A stretch of DNA of 64,000 nucleotides, taken from assembly GCA_963753105.1 (NCBI GenBank), contig CAVWBD010000006.1, positions 124,001 through 188,000 of the forward strand. The letters are read 5' to 3'. A program made the position numbers and the translations under genes. How positions within the stretch are numbered: position 1 is the first letter of the stretch; every line of letters starts with the position of its first letter. Positions 7,567-18,954 of this stretch are shown here, one piece after another. Below the pieces are notes generated by a model, which was not told where the DNA came from, ran no database searches, and saw only the letters and a list, made by a program, of their open reading frames with translations. This DNA is from SZUA-36 sp963753105. GTDB taxonomy: Bacteria; Pseudomonadota; Gammaproteobacteria; Xanthomonadales; SZUA-36.

Positions 7567-9268
7567 ATGAATGTATCAACCCAATTGGCCCCGCAGGTGC
7601 GCACTGGCTCGCAAATACTGATCGAGGCGCTCGAACGCAATGGCGTGGAGCACATCTTCGGTTACCCGGGCGGTACGATCATGCCCGTCTATGACGCCCT
7701 GGTGAATTCCAGCATGCGTCACTTCCTGTGCCGGCACGAACAGGGTGCAGCCCTGGCGGCAGACGCCTATGGCAGGGTCACGAGGAAGGCCGGTGTGTGC
7801 ATGGCGACTTCCGGTCCAGGCGCCACCAACCTGGTCACCGGTATCGCCAACGCGTTCATGGACTCGGTGCCGATGGTTGCCATCACCGGCCAGGTCCCGA
7901 CCGGGCTGCAGGGAACCGATGCATTCCAGGAGGTTGACATCTTCGGTATCACGCTGCCGATCGTGAAGCACAGCTATATCATACGCAACGTGGGCGACAT
8001 ACCGCGCGTGGTCAACGAAGCGTTTCAACTGGCGCAAAGCGGGCGCCCCGGCCCCGTATTGATCGACCTGCCCAAGGATATGTCGATGGGAACGGGTGAA
8101 GCCTTGTCACCCGGCGATTGCCCCCTTGCCGCCAGCTCGTAAACCGGACGCAGAGGCGATGCTGACAGCCAGTGCGATGTTGTCACAGGCCAAGCGGCCG
8201 CTGGTGATCGCAGGTGGCGGGATTGCCATATCTGATTCGGTCGCGGCTTTCCGTGATTTCATCGAGCGCACCGGTTTACCGGTGACCTCCACCCTGAAAG
8301 GCCTGGGTGTCATGCCGACGGAGCACCCGAACTATGTCGGCATGCTGGGTATGCACGGCAACGGCGCAGCCAATCACACGGTTCAGAATTGCGACCTGTT
8401 GATGGTGGTCGGCGCACGTTTTGATGACCGGGCGACCGGTCACTTGTCGCAGTTTGCACCTTCGGCCCGCATCATCCATATCGATATCGACGCGGCGGAA
8501 ATTTCCAAGCTGCGCAAAGCGGACCTGGCCATTGTCAGCGAGTTGAAACCGGCCCTGGAAGGTATACGGCCGGACAAGAAGGCCAATGAGACCTGGTGTG
8601 GCCAGTGCAGGGGCTGGACAAAGGAATTTGCGTGGCGTTATGACGCCCCGGCCAAGGGCATATACGCCCCGAAGCTGTTGCGCGATCTGTCCCGCGCAAA
8701 GAAAGAGGACATGGTCATCACCGCCGACGTTGGACAACACCAGATGTGGGTCGCGCAACACTGCAGCTTCAACGACCCGCTGGAATTCATCTCTTCCGGT
8801 GGGCTCGGCACGATGGGTTACGGCGTACCTGCTGCCATCGGGGCCAAGACGGCCATGCCCGACAAGACGGTCGTCTGTGTATCCGGTGATGGTTCGATCA
8901 TGATGAACATCCAGGAACTCGCCACGATCAAACGCTACGACATCGACGTCAAGATCATCGTGCTGGATAACTCGGCGCTCGGCCTGGTACGCCAGTGGCA
9001 GGAAATATTCTTCGATGGTAACTACAGCGAGGTCCACCTGGACGACAACCCTGATTTCGCCGGGGTTGCGAGGGCCTTCGGCCTCCAGGCAAAAAGCATC
9101 GGGAAACCCGCAGAGGTCAATGACGCGCTTGAATGGTTGCTCAACAGCAAAGGCGCCGCCTTGCTTCATGTCGCCATCGACTCGATGGAAAACGTCTGGC
9201 CGCTGGTGCCGCCGGGTGCGCCGAATCACAAGATGATGAGCGCAAAAGCAGGAACGGGGAGCAAATAA
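7567..9268 (+). CDS. ilvB: acetolactate synthase large subunit (frameshifted in this sequence)
   Basis: ThDP-dependent enzyme making acetolactate from two pyruvates. The N-terminal ThDP pyrimidine domain (EHIFGYPGGTIMPVYD, with catalytic Glu in CRHEQGAALAADAYGR) is in one frame to 8142. The middle and the C-terminal ThDP domain (GDGSIMMNIQELATIKRYD) continue in the +1 frame to 9268. The frame change falls between about 8100 and 8140, near a run of five C. Removing one base restores a protein of about 567 residues, the normal size. Both halves are well conserved, so an extra base in the sequence is more likely than decay. Confidence 0.92.
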
Positions 9269-9272
9269 AGAC

Positions 9273-9545
9273 ATGGACTATACATTGCATATTCAGCTCA
9301 GCAGTGCAGAGGGAGCGGTTATCAGGGCCTTGGGGTTGATGGAGCGCAGGGGTTTCATGATCAAAACGTGCACCGTTGGTGAACCGGACGGTGCCGGACG
9401 TGAACTGGGTGTGACGGTTACCTCGACCCGTTCAGGTGACTTGCTGAAACGTCAGCTTGAACGCCTGCACGACGTATTTTTTGTTGAATTGATGCCAATC
9501 GAGCCGGCCAAGCCCGGTATTCGGCCAGTAACCAGGAGAACTTGA
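9273..9545 (+). CDS. ilvM: acetolactate synthase small regulatory subunit (single ACT domain)
   Basis: A 90-residue protein consisting of one ACT domain, starting MDYTLHIQLSSAEGAVIRAL. Its size fits the short IlvM-type subunit rather than the roughly 160-residue IlvH/IlvN. It starts 4 bases after ilvB and its stop overlaps the leuA start. ACT subunits bind the large subunit and confer activation and feedback by branched-chain amino acids. The IlvM naming rests on length and context. Confidence 0.85.
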   Translation: MDYTLHIQLSSAEGAVIRALGLMERRGFMIKTCTVGEPDGAGRELGVTVTSTRSGDLLKRQLERLHDVFFVELMPIEPAKPGIRPVTRRT

Positions 9546-11090
9546 TGAGCCGCAGAATCCAGATTTTTGACACGACGCTGAGGGACGGGGAACAGAGCCC
9601 GGGTTTCAGCATGACACTGGGCCAGAAGGTGCGGGTCGCCCGGTCGCTGGCCGATCTCAAGGTCGATATCATCGAAGCGGGTTTTCCCGCCGCATCACCG
9701 GGTGATTTCAACGCGGTCAGGGCGATTGCTGAAGAAATCAAGGGCCCGGTCATCGCCGGTTTGTGTCGCACGATACCCGGTGATATCGAAAGTGTGATCA
9801 AGGCGCTGGAGCCTGCAGAGAAAGCCCGTATCCACACCTTTATCGCAACCAGCCCGATCCACCGCAAGGAAAAGCTCGGTATGAGCCGCGGAGAAGTGGT
9901 CCGGCACGCGGTCAATGCCGTCAGGTTGGCGGCCTCGGCTTGCGATAACGTGGAATTTTCCGCCGAAGACGCGATCCGCACCGAACGCGGATTCCTGGCC
10001 GAGGTGCTGCAGGCGGTGATCGAAGCTGGCGCCACCACCGTTAACATCCCTGACACGGTGGGTTACTCCACGCCGTCGGAGATGTACAGTCTGTTCAGTT
10101 GGCTGTGCAGCACGGTTCCGGGTATCGAAAACGTTGCCGTCAGCACACATTGCCACAATGATCTCGGCCTGGCCGTGGCCAATTCGCTGGCTGCGGTGGA
10201 AGGCGGTGCAACACAGATCGAGTGCGCGCTCAACGGTATCGGGGAACGGGCCGGTAACTGTGCACTGGAAGAAGTCGTCATGGCCTTGCGCACCCGTGCT
10301 GATCACTATGACGTGGAAGTCGGGGTTGATACCACCCGCCTGACCACGGCCAGTCACCTGTTGGCTGCGGTGACCGGTAACTTCGTACCACGCAACAAGG
10401 CCATCGTCGGTGAAAATGCCTTCGCCCACGAGGCGGGCATCCACCAGCATGGCATGCTGGCGTCACCCGAGACCTACGAAATCATGAAACCGCAGGATGT
10501 CGGTTTGCGTAATTCACAACTGATCCTCGGCAAACACAGTGGCCGTCACGCGGTCGTGGACCGTGCCAAGGAAATGGGTTACGAACTGGGTAATGAAGAA
10601 ACCGAAAAGATCATGGAGCGCTTCAAGGATCTCGCCGATGTCAAGAAACGGGTTTATGACTCGGATCTCGAGGCCATCATCACCGGTTACGAGATCGGCA
10701 CCAACGGACCGTGGTCGCTGAACTTTTTGAACGTGGTCTAGCTGCGTCAACGGCGAAACCGAACCGGCCGTTTCCATGACGCTGGCACACGAGGACGGTA
10801 CCACCAGTACCCACACCGGAGAAGGTGACGGGCCAGTGGAGGCCATGGTGCATGCGCTTGAGCAGGTTACCGAAACGGAGATCGCCGTGCTCAACCTGGC
10901 CATGCGCAGTATCTCGCTGGGCGAGGACGCACAGGGCGAGGCCACGATCAGGGCGACCGTGGATGGCGTGGAATACAGCGGTACAGGGCTTTCAACGGAT
11001 ATCGTTGCAGCTTGTGCCGAAGCGCTGCTGGAAATCGTCAACAGGGCCATTCGCAACGCCGAGCAAATGACGCAATCCAATGCCGCCTGA
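9545..11090 (+). CDS. leuA: 2-isopropylmalate synthase (frameshifted in this sequence)
   Basis: First committed enzyme of leucine synthesis, condensing acetyl-CoA with 2-ketoisovalerate. The catalytic TIM barrel shows DTTLRDGEQSPG near the start, NIPDTVGYSTP, the metal-binding HCHNDLG and NAFAHEAGIHQHG. It reads to a stop at 10741. The C-terminal allosteric domain (SMTLAHEDGTTSTH onward) continues in the +1 frame to 11090. One extra base near 10739-10741 explains the break. The start is ATG 9545, sharing a base with the ilvM stop codon. Total length is about 514 residues, normal for the family. Confidence 0.93.
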
Positions 11091-12507
11091 ACCTGCTCCA
11101 CAGTCCCTGTTTGACAAGCTGTGGAATGCGCACCTGGTGCAACAGGAAAGCGACTCCACGCCGGCCATCATCTACATCGACCTGCACCTGGTGCACGAGG
11201 TGACCTCACCACAGGGTTTTGACCTGCTGCGTGAGAAAGGTGTTGCGGTACGCCAGCCGGAACGTACGTTGGCCACGCTGGATCATTCGACCCCGACACT
11301 GGCTGCAGGGGCCGACGGCAGGCGTCCTTACATCACCGAACAGGCGCGCAGACAGGTACAGACCCTGCGTGACAACTGCCGGGAATTCGGTATTGCGCTG
11401 GCCGACTGGGACAGCCCGTCACGCGGTATCGTGCACGTGATGGGGCCTGAACTGGGTGCCACGCAACCCGGCATGACCATCGTCTGTGGTGACAGCCACA
11501 CCAGCACACACGGCGCGTTTGGTGCGCTGGCGTTCGGCATTGGCACCACCGAGGTCGGTCACGTGCTGGCGACACAGTGCCTGTTGCAGAACAAGCCGAA
11601 AAGCATGCGCATTACCGTCAATGGTGCATTGAATGACGGCGTGACCGCCAAGGATCTGGCCCTGCACATCATCAATCATCTCGGTATGAATGGTGGCACG
11701 GGATACGTAATCGAGTATGCCGGTAAGGCGGTCCGCAAGCTGGATATGGAAGGCCGCATGACCTTGTGCAACCTGACCATCGAGGCCGGTGCGCGGGCCG
11801 GTATGATCGCGCCGGATCAAACCACCATTGACTACCTGCGTGGCAGGGACAGGGTGCCACGAGATGAAGCTTTCGACGAGGCCGCTTCGCAATGGCTGAA
11901 ACTGGCTACTGATACGGGTTCCATGTTTGATCAAGAGATCGAACTGAACGGCTCGGTGATCAAACCCACGATAACCTATGGGACCGATCCGGGAATGTCG
12001 GTGCCAATCGGCCAACCGGTGCCACGCGCGGCATCGGCCAGCCAGGCCAAGGCCTTGCAGTACATGGGTTTCAACGAAGGACAGTCACTGGCGGAAAGAA
12101 AGGTGGACGTGGTGTTTATCGGCAGTTGCACCAACGGCAGGATCACCGACCTTCGTGCCGCGGCCGAGGTGCTGCGCGGACGGCGTATTGCCAGCCACGT
12201 GCGCATGCTGGTGGTGCCGGGCTCCGACATGGTACGCAGGCAGGCCGAATCCGAGGGCCTTCATGAAGTAGTGACTGCCGCGGGCGCGGAATGGCGTCTG
12301 CCGGGTTGCTCCATGTGTATTGCCATGAACGGCGACATGGTTGCCCCCGGCAAAACAGCGGTTTCGACCTCGAACCGGAATTTCGAGGGCCGCCAGGGCT
12401 CAGGTTCACGCACCTTGCTGGCCAGCCCGGCAACTGCTGCGGCCAGCGCCGTGCTGGGGCGCGTGGCCGGGGTCGTGGAACTGCCGGCCATACAGGAGGT
12501 TGCCTGA
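11080..12507 (+). CDS. leuC: 3-isopropylmalate dehydratase large subunit
   Basis: Aconitase-family [4Fe-4S] isomerase subunit of 475 residues. It carries the substrate motif GDSHTSTHGAFGALAFGIG. The three cluster cysteines are in FIGSCTNGR and PGCSMC. The latter region reads IAMNGD where most LeuC have LGMNPD, a mild variation. The start overlaps leuA by 11 bases and the stop overlaps the leuD start, so translation is coupled. Confidence 0.96.
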   Translation: MPPEPAPQSLFDKLWNAHLVQQESDSTPAIIYIDLHLVHEVTSPQGFDLLREKGVAVRQPERTLATLDHSTPTLAAGADGRRPYITEQARRQVQTLRDNCREFGIALADWDSPSRGIVHVMGPELGATQPGMTIVCGDSHTSTHGAFGALAFGIGTTEVGHVLATQCLLQNKPKSMRITVNGALNDGVTAKDLALHIINHLGMNGGTGYVIEYAGKAVRKLDMEGRMTLCNLTIEAGARAGMIAPDQTTIDYLRGRDRVPRDEAFDEAASQWLKLATDTGSMFDQEIELNGSVIKPTITYGTDPGMSVPIGQPVPRAASASQAKALQYMGFNEGQSLAERKVDVVFIGSCTNGRITDLRAAAEVLRGRRIASHVRMLVVPGSDMVRRQAESEGLHEVVTAAGAEWRLPGCSMCIAMNGDMVAPGKTAVSTSNRNFEGRQGSGSRTLLASPATAAASAVLGRVAGVVELPAIQEVA

Positions 12508-13091
12508 TGCGGGCCTTTGACAAGCTGACTGGTTCCATCCTGGTGCTGGAGCAGGAAAATATAGATACCGACCAGATCATCCCCGCGCGTTTCCTGACCG
12601 CTACGGATTTTGACGGCATGGGTGAACATGCATTTGCCGATTGGCGGTATGACGCCGATGGCACGCCACGCCCCGGCCACGTGTTGAACAGCGCGCGGGC
12701 GCAACAGTGCCCGATCCTGGTCGGGGGTCACAACTTCGGTTGTGGTTCCTCGCGCGAACATGCCCCGCATGCCCTGTTGGGTTTTGGTTTCCGCGTGGTC
12801 ATCAGTTCGCAGATTGCCGACATCTTCCGCAACAACTCGCAGAATGTCGGCTTGTTACCGGTGGTGCTGGAACAGGAGCAGCACGCCCGCTTGCTGCAGA
12901 TGGATGGCGAAGAGATCACGGTTGACCTGGAGCAATGCACGGTCAGTTTCACTGCTGCAGGCGGTAAGGGGCAGACCTGGTCCTTCGATATCGACCCGTT
13001 TGCGCGGCATTGCCTGCTGCGCGGCCTGGACAGGTTAGATTTTCTGCTTCATGCGGAAGACTCCATCACTGCATACGAGGAAAGGACATGA
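12507..13091 (+). CDS. leuD: 3-isopropylmalate dehydratase small subunit
   Basis: A swivel-domain partner of LeuC with 194 residues. Family motifs include ENIDTDQIIPARFL near the N-terminus and the substrate-recognition loop GGHNFGCGSSREHAPHAL. The ATG overlaps the leuC TGA by one base, and its own stop overlaps the leuB start by 4 bases. Confidence 0.95.
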   Translation: MRAFDKLTGSILVLEQENIDTDQIIPARFLTATDFDGMGEHAFADWRYDADGTPRPGHVLNSARAQQCPILVGGHNFGCGSSREHAPHALLGFGFRVVISSQIADIFRNNSQNVGLLPVVLEQEQHARLLQMDGEEITVDLEQCTVSFTAAGGKGQTWSFDIDPFARHCLLRGLDRLDFLLHAEDSITAYEERT

Positions 13092-14168
13092 GTATTCGAA
13101 TCGTGCTGTTGCCGGGCGACGGTATCGGGCCGGAGGTGACGAACGAAGCGGAATTGTTGATCAGGGCAGTGGCCGCAATACACGGCCTGGATATCAAAAT
13201 GGAATCCGCGTTGATTGGCGGCGCGGCCATCGACGCCACCGGCAATCCGCTGCCGGATGCAACCCTGGCGGCGTGTCGTGAGGCAGACGCGGTGGTTTTG
13301 GGTGCAGTGGGTGGCCCGAAATGGTCCGACCCGGATGCAGCCGTGCGCCCCGAGCAGGGTTTGCTGAAAATACGCAAGGAACTGGGCCTGTACGCCAATT
13401 TACGCCCGGTGCGCCTGCATCCCAGCCTGCTTGACGCCAGCCCGCTGAAGCCCGAATACCTGGAAGGCGTGGACATGATGGTGGTGCGGGAACTGACCGG
13501 TGGCAGCTACTTCGGCGAAAAACAGGAAGGCGATGAATACGCCATGGACAGCTGTTGCTTATTCACGCGAGGAAGTCGAGCGAGTGGTCAAACGTGCAGG
13601 CGAAATTGCGCGTACACGCCGTGGCAAGCTGACGATGATCGACAAGGCCAACGTCATGGCCACGTCCAGGCTGTGGCGCAAAGTGACGACGCAAGTGATG
13701 GCCAGTCATTACCCCGACGTGGAATTGGAATTCATGCTGGTGGATGCTGCGGCGATGTTCCTGGTCAGCGATCCGGCACGTTTTGATGTCATCGTGACCG
13801 AAAACATGTTCGGTGACATCCTGACCGACGAGGCGTCCGTGCTGGCCGGGTCCATGGGTATGTTGCCTTCAGCGTCATTGGGTGCCGGCAGTATCGGCCT
13901 GTATGAACCGATCCACGGATCAGCCCCCGATATCGCGGGTAAAGGCCTGGCCAACCCATTCGGTACGCTGGCTTCGGTTGCAATGCTATTCGAGTACAGC
14001 CTGGGCATGAAAGACGTGGCGGAGAGCATCGAGACGGCCATCCGGGACTGTATATCCGCTGGTGAATGCACTGCGGACCTCGGCGGCACGCTAACGACCG
14101 CAGCGGCGGGGGCTGCCGTACGCCAAAAACTGCCCAAAGCAGGGCTGTCGAGTGTGGCCAATGGCTGA
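13088..14168 (+). CDS. leuB: 3-isopropylmalate dehydrogenase (frameshifted in this sequence)
   Basis: NAD-dependent oxidative decarboxylase of the leucine pathway. The N-terminal half starts IRIVLLPGDGIGPEVT and runs through LTGGSYFGEKQEGDEYAMD. The +1 frame then continues with VAYSREEVERV, the basic cofactor region KANVMATSRLWR, and ENMFGDILTDEASVLAGS. Deleting one base near 13552 joins the halves into about 359 residues. ATG 13088 overlaps the leuD stop. The ilvA start lies inside its last codons. Confidence 0.93.
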
Positions 14169-15727
14169 CATCGCCCAGGAATACCTGCGTCGCGCATTAA
14201 CCGCGTCGGTTTACGACCTGGTGCGGCGCACGCCGCTGGACGAGGCGCCCGGTCTGTCTGCACGTATCGGCAGGAAGCTGTGGTTGAAACGCGAGGACCT
14301 GCAGCCGACATTCTCTTTCAAACTACGTGGTGCGCATAACTGTATCCGGCAATTGTCCGGTGAAGATCGCGCCAGTGGCGTGGTGGCCGCATCGGCGGGT
14401 AACCACGCGCAGGGTGTCGCGCTTTCGGCGCGCAAGCTAGGGTGTGGAAGCCACCATTTTCATGCCGCGCACCACGCCGGAGATCAAGGTCCGGGCAGTA
14501 CAGGCGCTGGGTGCGCAAATCGAACTGGTGGGTGATGACTACGACCAGGCCTGTGAAAAGGCGCTGGAATTCAGCCGTTCGAGCGGTGCCTTTTTCGTCC
14601 ATCCATTCGACAACCCGGATGTTATCGTGGGGCAGGGCACGCTCGGCGTGGAAATCACGCAACAGCTCGGCGCTGCACCGGGAATCATATTCCTGCCGGT
14701 CGGCGGCGGCGGTCTGGCGGCCGGTGTCGCGGCCGTCGTCAAGGCGGCATACCCCGAAGTGCGGATCGTCGGGGTAGAACCTGCCGATGCCGCCAGCATG
14801 CATGCAGCACTGGAGGCGGGCAAGCCCGTGGATATAGGCACGACCGGTATTTTTGCCGACGGTGTCGCCGTGCGCAAGGTGGGTCAAACCACGTTCGACA
14901 TGTGCCGGGAATTCGTGGACGAGGTCATTATCGTCAGTGTCGACCAGGTGTGTGCAGCGGTGAAATCCATATTCGAAGAAGTCCGCGCAGTAGCGGAACC
15001 GGCCGGCGCCCTGGCCGTGGCGGGTGCGATCCAGTATGCGGCCAGCCACGATGACGGAAGCTTGCCGGAAGGTGACTGGGTGGCCGTTCTGAGCGGCGCC
15101 AATGTCAATTTTGACCGTCTCGGTCACGTGGTGGAGCGCTGCGCGCTCGGTGAGGGTATCGAGGCGCTGATGGCAGTGGCCATCCCCGAACGTCCGGGCA
15201 GCTTCCTCGAGTTCTGCGAGGCTCTCGGGCAGTCCTCGGTAACCGAGTTCAATTACCGCTTTGCCGGCAAGCGCGAGGCACATGTATTTGTCGGTGTGCG
15301 ACTGGAGGAGCCAGTCGGACATTTACAGGCCAGGCTCGAGGATGCCGGTTACGGCGTCAAGGACCTGTCGGGGAACGAGGTGGCCAAACTGCATCTGCGT
15401 CACCTGGTCGGCGGACGTTTACCATCCAGCCAGCGTGAACGTATTTACCGGTTTGAATTTCCCGAACGCCCCGGTGCCCTGCTCGAATTTCTGAAAGTAC
15501 TGGCCGGTCGCTGGTCGATCAGCCTGTTTCACTACCGCAACCACGCCGCAGCCAATGCCCGTATCCTGGCCGGTTTCATAGTGCCAGAGGGCGATGAGGA
15601 CGCGTTCCACCGCTTTCTTGAGGAAACCCGCTACCCGTTTACAGATGAAACGGATAACGCGGCCTGTACCGAGTTTCTCGCCGCGCCACGTTCCATATTG
15701 AAACCCTTGAAGCAGGCTGTAATATAA
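14161..15727 (+). CDS. ilvA: threonine ammonia-lyase, biosynthetic (frameshifted in this sequence)
   Basis: PLP enzyme converting threonine to 2-oxobutyrate for isoleucine synthesis. The PLP lysine lies in TFSFKLRGAHN, followed by AASAGNHAQGVALSA. The frame then shifts by +1 near 14440 and continues EATIFMPRTTPEIKV and VGGGGLAAG. The C-terminus has two ACT-like regulatory domains, each opening with ERPG (about 15190 and 15460), as in isoleucine-inhibited biosynthetic deaminases. It is the last gene of the operon and overlaps leuB by 8 bases. Confidence 0.93.
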
Positions 15728-15745
15728 ACCTGATCCTTTGTTTAA

Positions 15746-18634
15746 TTACTCGATCGCGAAACCATCCTCATCCAGTTTCTGAATGGGCATACCCAGGGCT
15801 TCCAGTTCCTCGCGGATGCTGGCCTCGTCACCGACCACCACGATGGCCATTTTGTCCGGCTCGATAAGCCGGTTCACCAGCGTGTTCAGTGTCTCGCGGT
15901 CGGTTTCCTTGAGGATGTTGTTTTGCTGCGTGCGATAGTTCAGCGGCAGGTCATAACGCAAAATGTTATTCAGCAGGCCCAGTTTGCGCCCCGGGGTTTC
16001 GTATTGCAGGGCATCGCGTTGGCCAATGGCGGAACGCATATAGTCGTATTCCTCCTCGCTCATGCCGTCGGCGGCGTAACTTTCAAGCTCATTCAGCACT
16101 TCTGTAACCGATGCTGCTGTCGCGTCCTTGTTGACCTCGCTTGAGAAACCGAAGCTGCCGAATTCCTGTCCACCGCTGAAGCGGGTGCGGGCACCATAGG
16201 TATAACCCTTGTCCTCACGCAGGTTCAGGTTGATACGGCTATTAAAAGTGCCGCCGAGGTTGAAGTTGGCCAGTCCGGCCTTGTAATAGTCACCCAGTGC
16301 ATCGTACTTGATGGATGGCTGTGCGGTCCGAAGGCTGGATTGCGCGGCACCTTCCTTGTTGACCAGGTACAGTTTGCGTTCCTGGATCGTGGGCAGCGCG
16401 CCAATGGGCACGCGGAACGGTTCCTTGACATCAAGTTCGGCAAATCCCTGCAGAGCAGAGATGATCTCCGGCTGCGGCAGGCTCGAGCTGAGCGTGATGC
16501 CGGTCAGGTGCGCGGGAAAATGCGCTGCGTAATAGGCTTTTATATCATCCAGCGTGATAGCCTCAACCGTTTTGGGGATACCGGCCATCGGGTAAGACAA
16601 TGGGTGCTCGGCACCATACAGCACGGAATTGATCGCCCGTCCGGCCAGGCCATTGGGCGTCTTGCGTGCGGCCATCAACCCCTCGATGGTCTGGTGCTTG
16701 ATGCGGTCAAAGTCTTCCTGTGTGAAGGCCGGTTTAAGCGTACGCTCCATCATCAGCGCCATGGCCTTGTCCAGGTGCTTGCTCAGCGTATTGACAGTCA
16801 CCGTGGTCTGGTACGGTCCGGCGTTGACATTGACCGTGGCGCCGATGCGTTCCAGCGCCTCGGTGAATTCCGCCGCGCTGCGCTCCAGCGTGGCTTCTCC
16901 CATCAGGGCGGCCGTCAGTGACGTCAGCCCGGCCTTGCCGCCTGGTTCATCCCGCTGACCCATGGCAAAACTGGCCCGGATGGTCACCGTGGGTGTCTCT
17001 GCATTGGGCACTGCCAGTACGCGTACATCGTTGGCCAGCCTGGTATCCCAGATGGCCGGCAACTCGACGGAGGGGTTGGCGCCTGGAACCGGTTTCTGGC
17101 TGCGGTCAAAGTTGTCCTGTGCAGGCCGCAAGGCCAGTTCACTGCCTTTATCGGCAAATTGTTCGGGGATGTCGCGCTCCGGCGCTTCGAAATTCTGCGG
17201 TTTCGCTGCCAGTTCCACCTTGCCGTTTGGCACGACACTCAGGATCACGGCCGGTTTTCCGGCAATGTACTGGTTGAACACCCTTGTTACGTCTTCCAAC
17301 TCGACATTCAGGTAACGCTGGATATCCTCGGCGATACCTGCCGGGCTGCCGGTGTACGTCTGGAATGCCGCCAGCGTGGAGACCTTGCCAGCCACGCTTT
17401 GCAAGCCAAATACCTGGCCCGCTTCATACTGGGCCTTGAACTTCTGCAGGTCGTCCTCGCTGACCCCGCGTTCGGCGAACTCATCCAGGGTTTCACGCAC
17501 GGCGGCTTCCATCTCAGTCAGGGTTTCTCCCGAGGCCGGATTTTGTACAACGATGAAATTCATCGTGCACGCCAGCTCGCGGCAGGGGTGGCTGATGTTG
17601 GCCTGCACGGCGCGGCCGGTCTGGACCAGTCGCTGGTACAGCAGCGAGGCCTGGCCCTGGCCAATGATCTGGGCGGCCGTGTCGAGTGCGGCCTCGTCAT
17701 CGTGACGGGCATAAACCGTCGGCATGGTAATGGCAAGGGCCGGCAGGTGGATGTTGTCCTCCAGCGTGACATAACGGTCAGCGTCCAGCTTGGCCGGTTG
17801 CTTGGGCAGATTGATAACCTCCGGTCCTGCCGGGATTGGACCAAAGTACTTGTTAACCAGCTCAAGTGTCGCCATCGGGTCGATGTCACCACCGATGGTC
17901 AGCGCCGCGTTGTTGGGGCCGTACCAACGCAGGAAGAAGCGTTTCAGATCGTTGACGTCAGCACGGTTCAGGTCCTCGATCCAGCCGATGACCGGCCAGT
18001 AATACGGGTGATCCTGCTCGTAAAGGGATACACCGAGGGTCTCAAACACGCGGCCGTAGGGCTGGTTATCCACGCGCTGTCCACGTTCGTTCTTGACCGT
18101 TTCGCGCTGCACCTCGAATTTTTCCTGGGTGACGGCTTCGAGCAGGAAGCCCATGCGGTCGGCTTCAAGCCACAAGGCGGTTTCGAGCTGGTTGACCGGC
18201 AGGGTTTCAAAATAATTGGTGCGGTCCGAATTGGTCGTGCCGTTCAGCGTACCGCCGGCGTTGGAAACGATCTTGAAATGCTCCTCGTCAGCCACGTTGG
18301 CCGAGCCCTGGAACATCATGTGCTCGAAGAAATGCGCAAAGCCTGAACGGCCGACTTCCTCGCGGTTGGAACCCACGTGGTAGGTTACATCCACGTGCAC
18401 CAGCGGGTCGGAGTGGTCTTCGTGCAGGATCACGGTCAGGCCGTTGGCCAGCTTGTACTTGGCGTAGGGGATGGAAATGCCACTGTCATCACCCTTGAAT
18501 TCTTCCACCAGCGTGATGCCGGCGGGCAGTGCTGCAGGTGAATCGACCGCATCAGCGGTGCTGGCGATCTCGTTGGATTCTTTGTTGCATGCTGCCAGGG
18601 ACAACAATGCCAGGAGCGTAATCAGTTTTTTCAC
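15746..18634 (-). CDS. M16-family zinc metallopeptidase, lipoprotein
   Basis: A 962-residue two-module insulinase-like peptidase. The inverted zinc motif HFFEH is at 101-105, with the distal Glu near 183 (KNERG). The second half repeats the fold without the metal site. The GTG start at 18634 gives a lipoprotein signal, KKLITLLALLSLAAC, with a lipobox Cys at 16 and an AGGA ribosome site 8 bases upstream; an upstream in-frame ATG at 18691 spoils the signal. It likely degrades peptides in the periplasm or at the outer membrane. It is convergent with ilvA, with an 18-base gap and no clear terminator. Confidence 0.9.
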   Translation of the reverse strand: MKKLITLLALLSLAACNKESNEIASTADAVDSPAALPAGITLVEEFKGDDSGISIPYAKYKLANGLTVILHEDHSDPLVHVDVTYHVGSNREEVGRSGFAHFFEHMMFQGSANVADEEHFKIVSNAGGTLNGTTNSDRTNYFETLPVNQLETALWLEADRMGFLLEAVTQEKFEVQRETVKNERGQRVDNQPYGRVFETLGVSLYEQDHPYYWPVIGWIEDLNRADVNDLKRFFLRWYGPNNAALTIGGDIDPMATLELVNKYFGPIPAGPEVINLPKQPAKLDADRYVTLEDNIHLPALAITMPTVYARHDDEAALDTAAQIIGQGQASLLYQRLVQTGRAVQANISHPCRELACTMNFIVVQNPASGETLTEMEAAVRETLDEFAERGVSEDDLQKFKAQYEAGQVFGLQSVAGKVSTLAAFQTYTGSPAGIAEDIQRYLNVELEDVTRVFNQYIAGKPAVILSVVPNGKVELAAKPQNFEAPERDIPEQFADKGSELALRPAQDNFDRSQKPVPGANPSVELPAIWDTRLANDVRVLAVPNAETPTVTIRASFAMGQRDEPGGKAGLTSLTAALMGEATLERSAAEFTEALERIGATVNVNAGPYQTTVTVNTLSKHLDKAMALMMERTLKPAFTQEDFDRIKHQTIEGLMAARKTPNGLAGRAINSVLYGAEHPLSYPMAGIPKTVEAITLDDIKAYYAAHFPAHLTGITLSSSLPQPEIISALQGFAELDVKEPFRVPIGALPTIQERKLYLVNKEGAAQSSLRTAQPSIKYDALGDYYKAGLANFNLGGTFNSRINLNLREDKGYTYGARTRFSGGQEFGSFGFSSEVNKDATAASVTEVLNELESYAADGMSEEEYDYMRSAIGQRDALQYETPGRKLGLLNNILRYDLPLNYRTQQNNILKETDRETLNTLVNRLIEPDKMAIVVVGDEASIREELEALGMPIQKLDEDGFAIE

Positions 18635-18878
18635 GTGAGTTCCTGTGTCAGGTTGGAAACAGGAGGGGAGTCTAGCAAAAGAGAAACGCAAATACCTGTG
18701 CCTGTTGGGGGGCAGCTTTGCAGGTCGCGAATGAATGGGTGATCGTTTTGTTACCGACCCCCTGAATAACAGGGAGCAACCGAAGGTGAAGTCACTACCT
18801 TTACTGAAAGGGATTCAAGTCAAATGCTGCAAACAAGAGGACGCCCAGGCGCGGGTGCCGACAGCCAGTTGATTGGCA

Positions 18879-18906
18879 TTGACGCAAGCGATGCGGCAGG
18901 TACAAT
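18879..18906 (+). promoter_or_regulatory. sigma70-type promoter of the DUF3313 gene
   Basis: TTGACG at 18879-18884 and TACAAT at 18901-18906 with a 16-base spacer lie about 50 bases upstream of the DUF3313 ATG. The remainder of the 18635-18954 intergenic stretch shows no gene or strong hairpin. Confidence 0.55.
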
Positions 18907-18954
18907 TTCTTATCTGATGACAGATAATTGACCCGAAGTCTTGAGGATCGAAAT

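Noticed and set aside
6741..7655. Long minus-strand frames opposite ilvC and also opposite ilvB (8276-9274)
   Set aside because: Shadows of strongly conserved coding regions on the plus strand.
17159..18346. Long plus-strand reading frame of 395 codons opposite the M16 peptidase
   Set aside because: Antisense shadow of a well-conserved gene in GC-rich DNA; no family features and no start context.
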